64,000 bases of DNA from Terebella lapidaria. Its lineage: Eukaryota > Annelida > Polychaeta > Terebellida > Terebellidae. Each line of letters begins with the position of its first letter. The stretch's first letter is position 1. A model generated the notes under the pieces. That model was not told where the DNA came from. It saw nothing but the letters and a program-made list of their open reading frames with translations, and made no database searches. Shown here piece by piece: positions 1 through 12,030 of this stretch. Made by a program: the position numbers and the translations under genes. The stretch is taken from the NCBI GenBank assembly GCA_949152475.1, contig OX424570.1, positions 2,778,181 to 2,842,180 on the forward strand. The letters are read 5' to 3'.

Positions 1-289
1 TATTAACGAGCTATCGTCCATGGGGGTTTCGAATTGATATCGGTCTGAATTTTTAAGGTCTGCAAATTGTTCCATTTTGAGTCTGGAAAGTAAGTGATCT
101 TGTTATTCACAGAACAGTGAACACTTTGTGACTATAATTGCAGTATGTTATAATTATAGGAATGCAGACTCAAATAAACTTCCCATTCCCCACATTGGGA
201 TCGAGCTATGCACTAATAAGAGGCGACACATTTTTTACTGCATTTCCTGACGCTTACCTGAACTAATCATAGACGTTATGTAGCTTCAC
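1..289. other. AT-rich sequence with no recognisable gene
   Basis: I see no gene or clear repeat here. The first 150 bases are unremarkable AT-rich sequence. The segment probably belongs to the large diverged repeat unit that becomes recognisable from about 400 onward, but I cannot align it confidently to the later copies. Confidence 0.4.
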
Positions 290-483
290 TTACTATGGTT
301 GACCTGTGACCTAGTATCTACCGCACTGAATGCATGTGTAAAATATGCATAGACAAGGTTTAGGACGCATCAATAGGTCGGTCGAGTTACTATGGTTGAC
401 CTGTGACCTAGTATCTACCGCACTGAATGCATGTGTAAAATATGCATAGACAAGGTTTAGGACGCATCAATAGGTCGGTCGAG
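290..483. repeat. Perfect 97-bp tandem duplication, two copies
   Basis: Copy 1 is 290-386 and copy 2 is 387-483. Both start TTACTATGGTTGACC and end AGGTCGGTCGAG, and I find no mismatch between them by eye. The identity contrasts with the strong divergence of the surrounding unit, so the duplication is either very recent or an assembly artefact at a read overlap. No coding potential is apparent. The sequence just downstream (484-560) resembles 5400-5450. Confidence 0.9.
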
Positions 484-499
484 GCGTAATACAATAATG

Positions 500-680
500 A
501 TGCCCAGAATTACTCCTAGACCCCGGTCATAGTCCCTGGGGGCACTGTGTGCGTGCGGGTGGGGTTGGGTGAAGGAGGGCTGGTTTATGTAGGGTGTTCC
601 CTGGAGAGAGGATGAGCTCAGGGTGACCTCAGGGTTTATCCCAATATCGTGTTCGTGACTTCAAAGACAATTTCGTCATG
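500..680 (+). repeat. G-rich dispersed repeat, copy 1
   Basis: The segment around the GGTCATAGTCCCTGGGGG motif, followed by a G-rich GTGGGGTTGGGTGAAGG stretch and GGTTTATCCCAATAT, is matched at 5400-5560 and more distantly at 19190-19330 and 25440-25600. It is a marker of the large repeating unit. No frame is conserved between copies. Confidence 0.6.
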
Positions 681-2749
681 TTCCCTCCGTAGAAATATAA
701 CATTTTCTTGACTCTCTCATCCTTTTTTGCGTGATTGATTTGCTTTTGGTTCAGCTGTCGTTGGGTTCCTCTTGATGAGAACTCTTCATTGCTGGAGGAC
801 ACTTTGGTTTGGACTGGATATTTTGTGAATTGTTGGATATATATTGCCAAACACTTGTGGAATAGTTATTGGATTATGTATTCGCACACATATGAAGTGG
901 AACAGGTAAATATAAACAGAGTGCAGGAAATCGAGTTTTGTGCTCTTCTTTAAGATCACGTTTTTGTGTGTGTGAAACAACAAGGTAGTTATCACAATGG
1001 TGGTTCAATCATGGCTGCAATGTTTACAATCATTTCAGAGAGAGTGACATGTTATAAGTACATTGAGATACACAGGTTTTGACAAAACAAGATTCTAGTT
1101 TATCAATCTAAGGCATATAATAAGTTATCACCGAGGCATATTATTGAAATGACAACATCCTCGAACACCATTCCATATTATTTTCTGGCCTTATAATATC
1201 GAGATGTTATTTGTCACATTTTAAGATACCTAGACGTTGATTCCAACAATGCCCTGTTCAATTGTATTAATTTTGTCCTTCAATACATCCATCCCAGGGG
1301 CAAATCAATTCATTCTCTGTTTCAGATTATCATCAATGTGACCAATACACTTGAATTTTATACATAATGTTGAATGTCAAATAGACGCAATCTCGAATGT
1401 GTATATGTGAATATCACATATCCTTAATACAATTATTTTGCATGTACAGTACAGGTCTGTATTGCCTTATTGTTTTTATTGTAGAGGGCATAATACAGTT
1501 TTCGTCACCTCTCAGTTTTCGTCAAGTGGTCTTCATATGTTGATTCCAATGTTTTAACATACTTGAAACATGTTACTTAAAAGTGCCATTTGCATCAAAT
1601 GGATAATGAATAATGAATTAGGCATGGAGCGGTAATAGTATAATCAGTATTATATTGGCAACTTTCATGAGCGCTTTTCAATACATTCCATTTATATCCA
1701 TAACAAGCCACCATTCTTTTCATTATGATTCCTGCAATTTATCTTCAACAGTAAGAGGCTCAACCCGGTATAACACTTGCCTGACTTGTCTAGACTCAAC
1801 TGTAGTTGTGCTATGTGATCAATGAGCTCAACATGGAAATGGTTACGAGTGACTGTGTACTGAAGGAAATGATGTAATTTCAGGAATCATCCTAGCCTGG
1901 GATTCCTATTTCCATATTCACACAAACACACAAAGTATGTGTATGGTGTCATAATCGCAGTGTCGACCAGATACAGGTGTGTCAACTTTACCTCAGAAGC
2001 GTTTTCTATACAATATGATTATTGGACGCATGCGAATATGCGTGTGTAAGAATCATAATGGAGTATAAACATAACCCAAGATCCCTCATGGGGGGAAAGC
2101 TATGAATTTGCAAATGTGCAATAGTTATTGTTTATTGAAGTGTGTGTTCATGCAAGTCGGATAAATGGTGCAAGTATGATTGTGTCAGAGTGGAATGTGA
2201 TAACACAGTGTTCAAATCAAGTGAGTGGGAGAATTGACTGAATATATCTACATATTCACATGTTTCACATTAGTGAAAATCCGTGCAAATGTTGGAATCG
2301 TAACGCCCTGAGTTGTATTGAAACAGCACGAATGCGCCTGGAAAATATAAATGAGATCAGTGTCACCAGTTTGAGATAAATGGTTTTGTTTTACCTTCCG
2401 TTTTCATAATTTTTATCCAGTCATTCATTCTTTGCAGTGTGACAAGATCCTACATGGGACTTGGTTCGACTTATTTGTGAATACGCAAATAATATTGATA
2501 TCTAAACAAACGTATTATCAAGATAATCACTTTCAGACAGATGGCAATCTAAAGAATTTCGCGACTCAGTATAAAGAAGTAATTTTTACTCATACCTTCG
2601 CTGTGAAAAAATATATCAAATTGCGTGGTGACTCTTCACGCCATGTATTGTGGATCGTCATAGATTCAAAATTCTGTTACGTTGAATCCATGTGTTTACA
2701 GATATATCATATGACCGGACTATCAGATATGGAGGAATTCCTGCATTTT

Positions 2750-2778
2750 AGGTTACCGTACCTTTGGTCCGATAACCT
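2750..2778 (+). repeat. Terminal hairpin of family C copy 1
   Basis: Arms AGGTTACCGTACC and GGTCCGATAACCT flank a TTT loop, with two mismatches in 13 pairs. The other family C copies have the same hairpin with different mismatches (27851-27879, 30320-30346, 32014-32042), so the fold is kept while the sequence drifts. Confidence 0.8.
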
Positions 2779-3887
2779 ATTGCCGTGGCGTTGCGTCCGT
2801 CGTTGGCGTTGTCCGTCTACATTTTTATCTTTAAGGTTTAAGGTCGAATCTTTCTGAAATTTTGCACAAAAATGTCTGAAAATGTTTCAAGAGGGAGGTT
2901 TATTTTAGTTTTTGGCCAAACTTTCTTCTCGTTGATGCATAAGATTCCTCATATGTACCCATGTGATGTGTATAAGTTTTGTTGGCCCAATATGGGCCAT
3001 GATGGCCCAAATGGGACTTTCCCATGTTAAATTCTCCTATGCTTCTAAATGGGGCACATTATTGCTAATATCTCACTTAATATATAGATTAGGAATCAAT
3101 TGTGGACAATTAGAAAATGATGTATGCTGAATATTCTGGTGACCTTGAATTTGACCTTTGACCTCATTTCCAAGGTCAGAGAACAAAATGGTAAATATCT
3201 CGCGTATCATCAACTTTACAGCTCAGGAATTCATAGTGAAAATATAGGAAATGATGTCCGCTGAATATTCTTGTGACCTTGAATGTGACCTTTGACCTCG
3301 TTTTCAAGTTCAGAGAACAAAATGGCTTATACATTGCTTATTATCGACTTAACAGCTTAGTAATTCATAGTGAACATATAGGAAATGATATACGCTGAAT
3401 ATTCTGGCAACCTTGCACTTGACCTTTGACCTCATTTTCAAAGTCAAACAACAAAATGGCTTATATCTCGCGTATCGTCGACTTTACAGCTTAGAAATTC
3501 AGAGTGAAGATATAGGAAATGATATATGCTGAATATTCTGGTGACCTTGAATTTCACCTTTCACCTCATTTTCAAGATCATAGAAAAAATCGCTTATATC
3601 TCGCTTATTATCAAATTTACAGCTTGAAAATCAATTGTGAACATACAGAAAATGATAAATGCTGAATATTCTCGTGAACTTGAACTTGACCTCGACCTTA
3701 TTTTCAAGGCCAGAGCACAAAACGGTAATATATATCTCACTATCGACTTTAAAGCTTAGGAATCCATTGTGGACATACATGAATTGATATATGCTGAATA
3801 ATCTCGTGACCTTGAATTTGACCATGTACTAATATCTAAAATATAAAACATCTTTTGTCCAGTAATCTTCCTTAGCCCATGGGCTAA
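2750..3887 (+). mobile_element. Family C repeat element, copy 1
   Basis: The left end is a 29-nt hairpin starting AGGTTACC, followed by GGCGTTGCGTCC and then a head with TTTCTGAAATTTTGC. From about 3120 a minisatellite core runs with units of roughly 124-144 bp, each holding a GACCTTGAA...TGACCTTTGACCT segment and then GGAAATGAT and CTGAATATTC. The right end is the 16-bp palindrome TTAGCCCATGGGCTAA at 3872-3887. Family C recurs three more times in the window. No protein is encoded, so if mobile it is non-autonomous. Assignment to a transposon class is inference. Confidence 0.7.
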
Positions 3888-3894
3888 CTTTTTC

Positions 3895-4140
3895 ATTCCA
3901 CGCACGTACTTCTACAGCTGTACCTTCCATTCTGCATTACAAACTTGTATGGACCAGGCAGTAAACTCAGGCTATATACCCTCCAGGGTGTGGCCGCTTG
4001 TCCGTAGCAGGAAGGGATTCCTGTGGATTGTGAGAGGGAGAGGTACCTACCACTTCTCCCGCTAGGTCTGCCAGGGGTTATGACAACTGTTCTTTTGTAT
4101 ATCTCATGTTGAGATCAGGTGTGTATGTTCCATACGTGTT
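3895..4140 (+). repeat. Dispersed repeat with GTGGCCGCTTGTCC core, copy 1
   Basis: CCACGCAC, CAAACTTGTAT, AGGCTATATA, GTGGCCGCTTGTCCGTAGCA, GCTAGGTCT and TGTTGAGATC appear in this order. The same order is found at 19060-19310 and 25325-25580. The short blocks are well conserved and separated by variable spacers. I see no shared reading frame, and it is a marker of the large unit. Confidence 0.7.
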
Positions 4141-5399
4141 CAATGATGTAACGGTTAAAAAGTATTCAGTGTACTATATTCGAATTGGTAATAGCAGAAT
4201 GAAAAATATGTGAGGAAATTTTTTATTTATTTCTAAATGGTTTACTAGTAGTTGATCTGTATGGTCATTTTATTCTAAATGAACCATTGACGATTAAGCC
4301 ACTGGCACATTCTAGGCATCTGCAGCTGTATATATGTAGCATATAATGGTATAGGTCTGGTTCATGTATATATTCATGCTTTCGAAACTTTCATTCAAGT
4401 AGCGAGTTTCTGTTACTTTATAATTATATACATGTATGTTTATTTAAAATGATATGGAGAATAAACACCGATACCTGCTGTAAAGTTCGAATCTACCACC
4501 TATTTTATCGCAAAAGACCTATCTGGTAAGTACATTGATGTTGAGTGAGTACAATTAGAGATGATTATACGTGTTGACTGACTGATGCTCCATTGATCTG
4601 TGTGTCTGATGCTGTTATGGTGCTCATTAAGGAAATTAGAAAATTATGAAAATTCTGTACTGACATCGTGAACGAAAACCGACTAGAAATAATACGTAAT
4701 GACAAACTTATAGATAAACCGGTACACAAATAGGGTTTTTCTCAGGTTGTATGTCATCTAAGGATACACACTAACGGGACATAATACTATCAGAAACAAA
4801 ATGCTAACAGTCACATGCTTAAAGTTTGGATGAAATCAGTGTCAATACAGAAAACTCTTGATTGCGCTAAACCAACAGGAAATGTCATTGAGCCGAACAT
4901 CAGGTTATCACACTTGATCTAACACAAATAATGTACCCTTCAGAACCATAATTGTAGCATAGATCGCAGCGGTATTGGGTACGATACGCCTCAATACTCA
5001 TCACAGTGAACTGGCTCCAGGTTATCTGATCAATTATTTAGCCACATAAGACGTGATAGCCTTCCACGTTCAGTGAGGTGTATCTCAGTGATCACGCCTC
5101 AGATTCAGACACATTTTTACGGATAACTTGTCCGAAAATGAGTGTCACGATGGCTTCTATCTGCCATGCATTCTCTTCCCGAGGGTTTACGGGAAAACAT
5201 TCATTCTTAACGCACGAACAATGTACCCCTCAGGAAATGAACATCACAACGGGGCACAGGCACATACATTTATGAAGAATTATTTAACAAATAGGTCTGC
5301 GAACTGTTCCCAGTACCATTCCCACTTAATGCTTGTGCACAATAATCACAAAAGAGAGGTTTGAGATGCATTAATAAGTCACTTGCATTTAATACTATT

Positions 5400-5560
5400 A
5401 TTTTATTGATAGCACGTAATAGTCCTAGATCCCGGTCATTGCCCCAGGGGGTAGTGTGTGTGTTTGGGGTGGAGTGGGGTGAGGAAGGGAGGGAGGTGAT
5501 GTAAGGTGCTCCCTCGGGTATTCTGCGGGTTTATCTCAATACAAGCAAAGGAATATGTAT
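5400..5560 (+). repeat. G-rich dispersed repeat, copy 2
   Basis: Resembles 500-680, with the order TAGTCCTAGATCCCGGTCAT, a CCAGGGGG run, a GT-rich and G-rich stretch, and GGGTTTATCTCAATA. It marks the start of a second copy of the large unit, which the 257-bp-core element and the 328-bp satellite then interrupt. Confidence 0.6.
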
Positions 5561-5608
5561 TCTCACACAGGTAAATACATTTACATTTAATTACCACCAA
5601 TAATTGTT

Positions 5609-5751
5609 ACTTGCCGGAATCTAAAGATTTCGGCAAGTATGTTGGTCGGTTTGTTACTTGCCGGAATCTAAAGATTTCGGCAAGTATGTTGGTCTGTTTG
5701 TGGATTTGTTTGTGGATTTGTTACTTGGCGAAATCTTCGATTTTGCCAAGT
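5609..5751 (+). repeat. Three hairpins in tandem at the element end
   Basis: Hairpins at 5609-5638, 5656-5685 and 5723-5751 each pair ACTTGCCG- or ACTTGGCG-type arms with CGGCAAGT or GCCAAGT. The first two are a direct 47-bp duplication that includes the spacer TATGTTGGTC. The third is diverged but has changes on both arms (GGCGAAATC with GATTTTGCC), so pairing is largely kept. Confidence 0.8.
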
Positions 5752-5781
5752 ATGTTGATCGGTTTGGATGTGTGTTTGTAA

Positions 5782-5814
5782 TTTTGTTTGTTTGTTTGTT
5801 TGTTTGTTTGTTTG
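5782..5814 (+). repeat. (TTTG)n microsatellite
   Basis: About eight uninterrupted TTTG units followed by TCTG. It lies between the hairpins and the CTCTAG head motif, the same place as the imperfect TTTG tracts in the 328-bp satellite blocks and the CAAA tract (opposite strand) in the 60432-61814 element. Confidence 0.9.
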
Positions 5815-5984
5815 TCTGTTCGCCCTCTAGAGGGCACAATTTTCATCTGATTTTTCTGAAATTTTGACCACACATGCACATCCAAATTCTTAGATCCCGC
5901 ATTGTTTTTCAAGGTCGTAGGTCAAAGGTCAAGGTCACACGAACGTTTTGAAAATCGTTTGCCATTTAAGCCAATGATAAACTT

Positions 5985-7260
5985 AAAACGTCCATATCTC
6001 AAAAACTATTGCAGATATAGCAAAAATATCGTTATTTTCGGATCAGTCACATAGGTTTAATATATAAAAAGCATAGATTATGCAAATTAGCATATATTTC
6101 ACTATGATGATGTCATCTCACACCAAACCGGAAGTAGAATTATTTTTCAAGCAAATGGGCCCAGGATGCCCAAGGATCAGTTATTAGGCCGTTTTGGTGT
6201 GTTTCAAGGCCAAAAATTGATACTTTCCCCTATTATCACCCACTTTCCATAAAAACCTCCATATCTCAATAAATATTGATCATAGAGCAAAAAGGACGCT
6301 ATTTTCGGACCCATAGGGCTAATTGGCAATATACTAGGTGTGGTTTGGTATCAGATTACAGCTGTTGTGTCAAATTACACCAAACCGGAAGTAGAATTAT
6401 TTTTCAAGCAAATGGGCTCAGGATGCCCAAGGATAAGTTATTAAGCCAATTTGGTGTCTCTCAATGCCCAAAAGTGATACTTTCCCCTATTATCACTCAC
6501 TTCCCATAAAAACCTCCATATCTCATTAAATATTGATCGTAGAGTAAAAAGGACGTTATTTTGGGACCCAAAGGGCTAATTGGCATTAAACTATGTGTGG
6601 TTTGTTATCAGATAACACCTGTGGTGTCAAATTACACCAAACCGGAAGTAGAATTATTTTTCACGCAAATGGGCTCAGGATGCCCAAGGATCAGTTATTT
6701 ATCCATTTTGGTGTCTTTCAAGGCCCAAAAATGATACTTTCCCCTATTATCACCCACTTTCCATAAAAACCTCCATATCTCAGTAAATATTGATCGTAGA
6801 GGAAAAAAGACGTTATTTTTGGATCTGAAGGGCTATTTGGCATTAAACTAAGTGTGGTTTGTTATCAGATTACACATGTGGTGTCAAATTACACCAAACC
6901 GGAAGTAGAATTATTTTTCAAGCAAATTGGCTCAGGATGCCCAAGGATCAGTTATTTTTCCAGTTTGGTGTCTTTCAAGGCCCAAAAATGATACTTTCTC
7001 TTATTATCACCCACTTTCCATAAAAACCTCCACATCTCATTAAATATTGATCATAGAGCAAAAAGAACGTTATTTTCTCACCCGGAGGGCTAATTTGCAA
7101 TATAAGAGGTGAGGTTTGGTATCAGAATACAGCTGTGGTGTCATATTACACAAAACCAAAAGTAGACATATTTTGAAGCGAATAGGCTCAGGATGCCCAT
7201 TGTTCAGTTCTCAGGCCGTTTTAGTGTAAAAAAAACCAAACATATACTTCTATCAAGTTG
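5985..7260 (+). repeat. 257-bp tandem array, about five units
   Basis: The landmark CACCAAACCGGAAGTAG starts at 6121, 6378, 6635 and 6892, exactly 257 bp apart, with a degenerate fifth at 7149. Each unit also has TCCATATCTCA, ATATTGAT, GGATGCCCAAGGAT and TTTCCCCTATTATCAC. The first unit is about 10 bp longer and the last has lost the GGAAGT core. Reading frames shift between units (257 is not a multiple of 3), so the array is not coding. Confidence 0.9.
6127..6906 (+). promoter_or_regulatory. Four ETS-type ACCGGAAGT motifs, one per 257-bp unit
   Basis: ACCGGAAGT occurs at 6127, 6384, 6641 and 6898. This is the classic high-affinity class I ETS core. The fifth unit has ACCAAAAGT. The spacing follows from the tandem repeat, so the presence shows only that the ancestral unit contained the motif. 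Binding is inference. The motif is short enough that chance is a real alternative. Confidence 0.35.
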
Positions 7261-7557
7261 ACATGCTGTGAATACTTTTGAGTTATTGGCACAGTTGAAT
7301 TACACAATTGCCACCAACGTTACAGGTAGTAACTACAAAATCAAAAAATCCAATCAATTTCAACATGTCAGATTTTTTCAAAGTGTCAATACTATTGTAA
7401 CTGTCATGATTAAACTACATCTATCAGACACCAATAACGCATTTAGTAAGTGCAATTGTCCCACCAATACAGTTTTTGTTTATAACACAAACTGCTCCTC
7501 AATGACATTTCAAAATTAAAAATTCAATTAGTTTTTCACAGTTGGATTTCGCCAAGT

Positions 7558-7790
7558 GTCACTGCGGAGCAGTGATAAAAAACAACCACTGTATATTGCA
7601 ATTAATGTCTGAAGTATCGCTCAAGAAGTCATCAAATCTGAAGTGTGTCCAGCTCAATCTTCAAGTATTTGAGCAACTCAGCTCAGACAATTGTGAACAG
7701 CGCTGATGTAATCACATTGTAATGCTGTTATCTAGTTTTATGGCAAATATCAAATCTGTCAAAATGCTAAAATCTAAAACGCAAAAAGAC
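7558..7790. other. Spacer between two satellite elements
   Basis: It starts with a perfect small hairpin at 7560-7574 (CACTGC GGA GCAGTG) directly after the inverted terminus of the 257-bp element. The rest is AT-rich sequence that I do not find elsewhere in the window. No gene is visible. Confidence 0.5.
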
Positions 7791-9517
7791 GCTGCATTTC
7801 GCCAAGGCTGCTTGCAGCGTTTTCTCGTTTGTTTGTTCGCACTCTAGCGTCCACAGTATTTGCGCAATCATCGCGAAATTTTTATAGTGGATAGGTATTT
7901 GCGATGGGACGGCACTGCACGTTTTTGAAGAAAATCTGTTCATTGATGACGTCACCAAAAATCCTTGAAAATCGAAAAATCCCTATCTCTCATCATTGGC
8001 GAATTTTCAAAAATTCACACAGCAGTCACAATTGGACCGATACCTCTGAAATTCAACACACCGATATATATTGGCATCTTCCATAAAACTGCGAAGTTTT
8101 ACTCGGATTGTTTGAACGTCAATGACGTCACGACGTGAAACGTCATTTTTGGAAATCGGGCTATATATCGGAAAGTATTTGTCGTACAGAAAAGCGAATT
8201 GCACCATTGGAAAGCTCGTTGAATTCTGGTTTAGGAGGGTACTGTCCGATACTTTTCCGCCATGATAGATTTTCCGCTATGACGTCATAAACGTAAGGCC
8301 TGTCATACCAATTTTTCGACTTTTCAACAAACTTTCAAACATCCACAGTGCACTCAAATTTGAAGGTATTGGACTGTAATTATCAGACCATATGTAGAAT
8401 AATGATACCCAGTCATATACCAAGTTTGAAAACGCTACGTGCAACGTCAATGACGTCATGACGTAAAACGTCAATTTTCGAAATGGGGCTATATATCAAA
8501 AAGTATTTGTCGTACAGAGAAGCGAATTGCACCATTGGAAAGCTCGTTGAATTCTGGTTTAGGAGGGTACTGTCCAATACTTTTCCGCCATGATAGATTT
8601 TCCGCTATGACGTCATAAACGTAAGGCGTGTCATATCAAATTTTCGACTTTTCAGCAAACTTTCAAACATCCACAGTGCACTCAAATATGCAGATATTGG
8701 ACTGTAATTGTCAGAACGTATGTGGAATAATGATACCCAGCTATATACCAAGTTTCAAAACGCTACGTGCAACGTCAATGACGTCATGACGTAAAACGTC
8801 AATTTTCGAAATGGGGCTATATATCAAAAAGTATTTGTCGTACAGAGAAGCGAATTGCACCATTGGAAAGCCCATTGAATTCTGGATTAAAAAGGTACTG
8901 TCCGATACTTTTCCGCCATATTAGATTTTCCGCTATGACGTCATAAACGTCATAAACGTATGGCCTGTCATAACAATTTTTCGACTTTTCAGCAAACTTC
9001 CAAACATCCACAGTGCACTCAAATTGGCAGATATTGGACTATAATTATCAGGACATATGTGAAATAACAATACCCAGCCACATACCAAGTTTCAACACGG
9101 TACGTGCAACGTCGATGACGTCATGACGTAAAACGTCAATTTTTTAAATGGGGCTATATATCGAAAAGTACTTGTCATACAGAGAAGCATATTGCTTCAT
9201 TGGAAAGCTTGTTGAATTCTGGTTCGGAAGGGTACTGTCCGATACTTTTACGCCATGATAGATTTTCCGCTATGACGTCATAAACGTAAGGCGTATCATA
9301 CCAATTTTTGGACTTTTCAGCAAAATTTCAAACATCCACAGTGCACTCAAACTTGAAGGTATTGGACTATAGTTACCAGAACGTATGTGGAATAATGATA
9401 CCCAACCACATACCAAGTTTCAACATGCTACGTGCAACGTCAATGACGTCATGACGTAAAACGTCAATTTTAGAAATGGTAATCATTGAAATCTGTCAAG
9501 TATCCATTCCGGCAAGT
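7791..9517 (+). mobile_element. 328-bp satellite block I with head
   Basis: The head starts with a hairpin (CGCTGCA at 7790 pairing with TGCAGCG at 7813), then CTCGTTTGTTTGTTCG, CACTCTAGCGTCCACAG, TGATGACGTCACC and CCGATACCTCTGAAATT. Tandem 328-bp monomers follow, with TGACGTCA landmarks at 8123, 8451, 8779, 9116 and 9444. The 9116 interval is 337 bp because of a 9-bp duplication (CATAAACGT) near 8945. The block ends with ATTCCGGCAAGT at 9506-9517, the inverted form of ACTTGCCGGAAT that starts the 257-bp element. Confidence 0.7.
8123..8450 (+). repeat. Representative 328-bp satellite monomer
   Basis: Landmarks in order: TGACGTCA, GAAACGTCATTTTTG, GGGCTATATATC, GTATTTGTCGTACAG, GCGAATTGCACCATTGGAAA, CTCGTTGAATTCTGG, GGGTACTGTCCGATAC, CGCCATGATAGATTTTCCGC, a second TGACGTCA 157 bp after the first, CATAAACGTAAGG, CGACTTTTC, CATCCACAGTGCACTC and CATATACCAAG. 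The two TGACGTCA segments begin similarly and split the unit into parts of 157 and 171 bp. The monomer may therefore derive from an old dimer of a roughly 164-bp unit, although the rest of the halves aligns poorly. Confidence 0.85.
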
Positions 9518-9555
9518 GTGTGGCCTATGGCCTCTCGTTTGTTTATGGCGTTGTT

Positions 9556-12030
9556 ACTTGGCGAAATCTTCGATTTTCGCCAAGTATGTTGGTCACTCGC
9601 GGATGTTTGTCTGTTTGTTTGTATGTCTGTGTGCGCTCTAGCGGCCACAGTTTTAACGCTAACTTCTCGAAACTTTTTCTATGGAAAGATATTCGCCCAA
9701 GGACGGAACCGCACGTTTTTGAAAAAAATCGGTCCATTGATGACGTCACCAAAAATCATTGAAAAGTCGAAAAATCCCTATCTCTCATCATTGGCGAATT
9801 TAAAAAAATTCGCACAGCAGTCAAATTTGAACCGATTGTTCTGAAATTTGGTACGCTGATATATGTTCATATTATCCATCAAACAACAAAGTTATACGTA
9901 GATCGGTTGAACGTCAATGACGTCATGACGTAAAATGTCAATTTTTTAAATGGGATCATATATCGGAAAGTATTTGTCGTAGAGAGAAGCGGATTGCACC
10001 ATTAAAAAGCTCGTTGAATTCTGGTTTAGAAGGGTACTGTTCGATACGTTTCCGCCCTGATAGATTTTCCGCTATGACGTCATAAACGTAAGGCCTGTCA
10101 TAAAATTTTTTCGACTTTTCAGCAAACTTTCAAATATCCATAGTGCACTCAAATTTAAAGGTATTGAACGGTAATTATGAGAACCTCTGTGAAATATTAA
10201 TATACAGACATATACCAAGTTTCAACGCGCTACGTCCAACGTCAATGACGTCATGACGTAAAACGTCAATTTTAAAAATGGGGTTATATATCTGAAAGTA
10301 TTCGTCGCACAGAGAAGCGGATTGCACCACTCAAAAGCTCGTTGAATTCTGGTTTAGGAGGGTACTGTCCGATACGTTTCCACCCTGATAGATTTTCCGC
10401 TATGACGTCATTAACGTAAGGCCTGTCATAAAATTTGTTCGACTTTTCAGCAAACTTTCGAATATCCACAGTGCACTCAAATTTAAAGGTATTCAACTGT
10501 AATTATGAGAACCTATGTGAAATATCAATATACAGCCATATACCAAGTCTCAACGCGCTACGTGCAACGTCAATGACGTCATGACGTAAAACGTCAATTT
10601 TCATAATGGAGCTATATATCGATAGGTATTTGTCGTACAGAAAAGCGGATTGCACCATTGGAAAGCTCGTTGAATTCTGGTTTAGAAGGGTACTGTCCGA
10701 TACTTTTCCGCGATGATAGATTTTCCGCTATGACGTCATAAGCGGAAGGCCTGTCATACAAGTTTTTCGGCTTTTCAGCAAACTTTCAAACAACCACAGT
10801 GCACTCAATTTTGAAGGCAATAGACTTTAATCATGAGAACGTATGTGGAACTTTATTATACAGCCATACACCGAGTTTCAACACGCTACGTGCAACGTCA
10901 ATGACGTTATGACGTAAAACGTCAATTTTAAAAATGGAGCTATATATCGAGAGGTATTTGTCGTACAGAAAAGCGGATTGCACCATTGGAAAGCTCGTTG
11001 AATTCTGGTTCAGGGGGGCACTGTCCGATACGTTTCCGCCCTGATAGATTTTCCGCTATGACGTCATAAACGTAAGGCCTGTCATAAATTTTTTTCGACT
11101 TTTCAGCAAACTTTCAAATATCCACAGTGCACTCAAATTTGAAGGTATTGAACTGTAATTATGAGAACCTATGTGAAATATTAATATACAGCCATATACC
11201 AAGTTTCAACGCGCTACGTTCAACGTCAATGACGTCATGACGTAAAACGTCAATTTTAAAAATGGGTTATATATCTGAAAGTATTCGTCGCACAGATAAG
11301 CGGATTGCACCACTCGAAAGCTCGTTGAATTCTGGTTTAGGAGGGTACTGTCCGATACTTTTCCGCCATGATAGATTTTCCGCTATGACGTCATAAACGT
11401 AAGGCCTGTCATACAAGTTTTTCGGCTTTTCAGCAAACTTTCAAACAACCACAGTGCACTCAATTTTGAAGGCAATAGACTGTAATCATGACAACGTATG
11501 TGGAACTTTATTACACAGCCATACACCGAGTTTCAACACGCTACGTGCAACGTCAATGACGTCATGACGTAATACGTCAATTTTCAAAATGGAGCTATAT
11601 ACCGAGAGGTATTTGTCGTACAGAAAAGCGGATTGCACCATTGGAAAGCTCGTTGAATTCTGGTTTAGGAGGGTACTGTCCAATACTTTTCCGCCATGAT
11701 AGACTTTCCGCAAAGACGTAATAAACGTAATGCCTGCCATACCAATTTTTCGACTTTTCAGCAAACATTGAAACATCCACAGTGCACTCAAATTTGAAGT
11801 TATTAGACTGTAATTATGGGAACCTATATCGAATATTAATACCAAGCCATGTACAGAGTTTAAACACGTTACATTCAACAACAATGACGTCATGATGTCA
11901 AACGTCCATTTTCGAAATAGGATTGTATCTGGCTAAGTATTAATTCTTAATGAAATGGATTACACCCTCGGAAACCTCATTCAATTATAGTTAAAGTAGG
12001 CCACGCATGTAGAAAAAGATTTCGACAAGT
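9556..12030 (+). mobile_element. 328-bp satellite block II with head
   Basis: It begins with a hairpin at 9556-9585 (ACTTGGCGAAATC pairing with GATTTTCGCCAAGT). It continues with GTTTGTCTGTTTGTTTG, GCGCTCTAGCGGCCACAG and GATGACGTCACC, then monomers with landmarks at 9918, 10246, 10574, 10902, 11230, 11557 and 11885, spaced 327-328 bp. The final monomer decays into a unique tail, and the block ends GATTTCGACAAGT at 12018-12030, an inverted version of the ACTTGNCGAAATC terminus. Between blocks I and II lies a 38-bp piece with GGCCTATGGCC and CTCGTTTG. Confidence 0.7.

Larger units (their letters stand above)
484..5608 (+). repeat. Large diverged unit, copy A
   Basis: Several stretches reappear in the same order further on. 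Positions 1130-1330 resemble 23490-23700, 1780-1980 resemble 24245-24460, 2084-2200 resemble 18155-18290 and 24845-24920, 2432-2530 resemble 25045-25140, 4330-4380 resemble 21425-21480 and 32898-32950, and 4740-5050 resemble 22010-22330 and 33340-33600. Identity is moderate with many small indels. Stop codons occur in all frames, so the unit behaves as old duplicated non-coding DNA. Family C is inserted at 2750-3887. Boundaries are approximate. It could be intron or spacer of an old tandem gene cluster, but no exon is evident. Confidence 0.5.
5609..7557 (+). mobile_element. Element with hairpin end, TTTG microsatellite and 257-bp core array
   Basis: The left end ACTTGCCGGAATC (5609) is repeated inverted at the right end as GATTTCGCCAAGT (7545-7557), so the element has short terminal inverted repeats. 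Inside the left end lie three hairpins, a (TTTG)n run, CTCTAGAGGGCACA, TTTTTCTGAAATTTTGAC, then a tandem array of about five 257-bp units. The same head plan introduces the 328-bp satellite blocks. No protein is encoded, so it would be non-autonomous if mobile. A Helentron-like origin (end hairpin, microsatellite, tandem core, short inverted termini) fits but is unproven. Confidence 0.65.

Noticed and set aside
2432..2857. 141-codon plus-strand frame
   Set aside because: It crosses the border between large-unit sequence and the family C hairpin and head, so it is a chance fusion of two repeats.
11486..11893. 135-codon minus-strand frame, repeated at 14832-15158
   Set aside because: It is satellite monomer sequence. 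It recurs only because block III copies block II, and other monomers do not keep it open.
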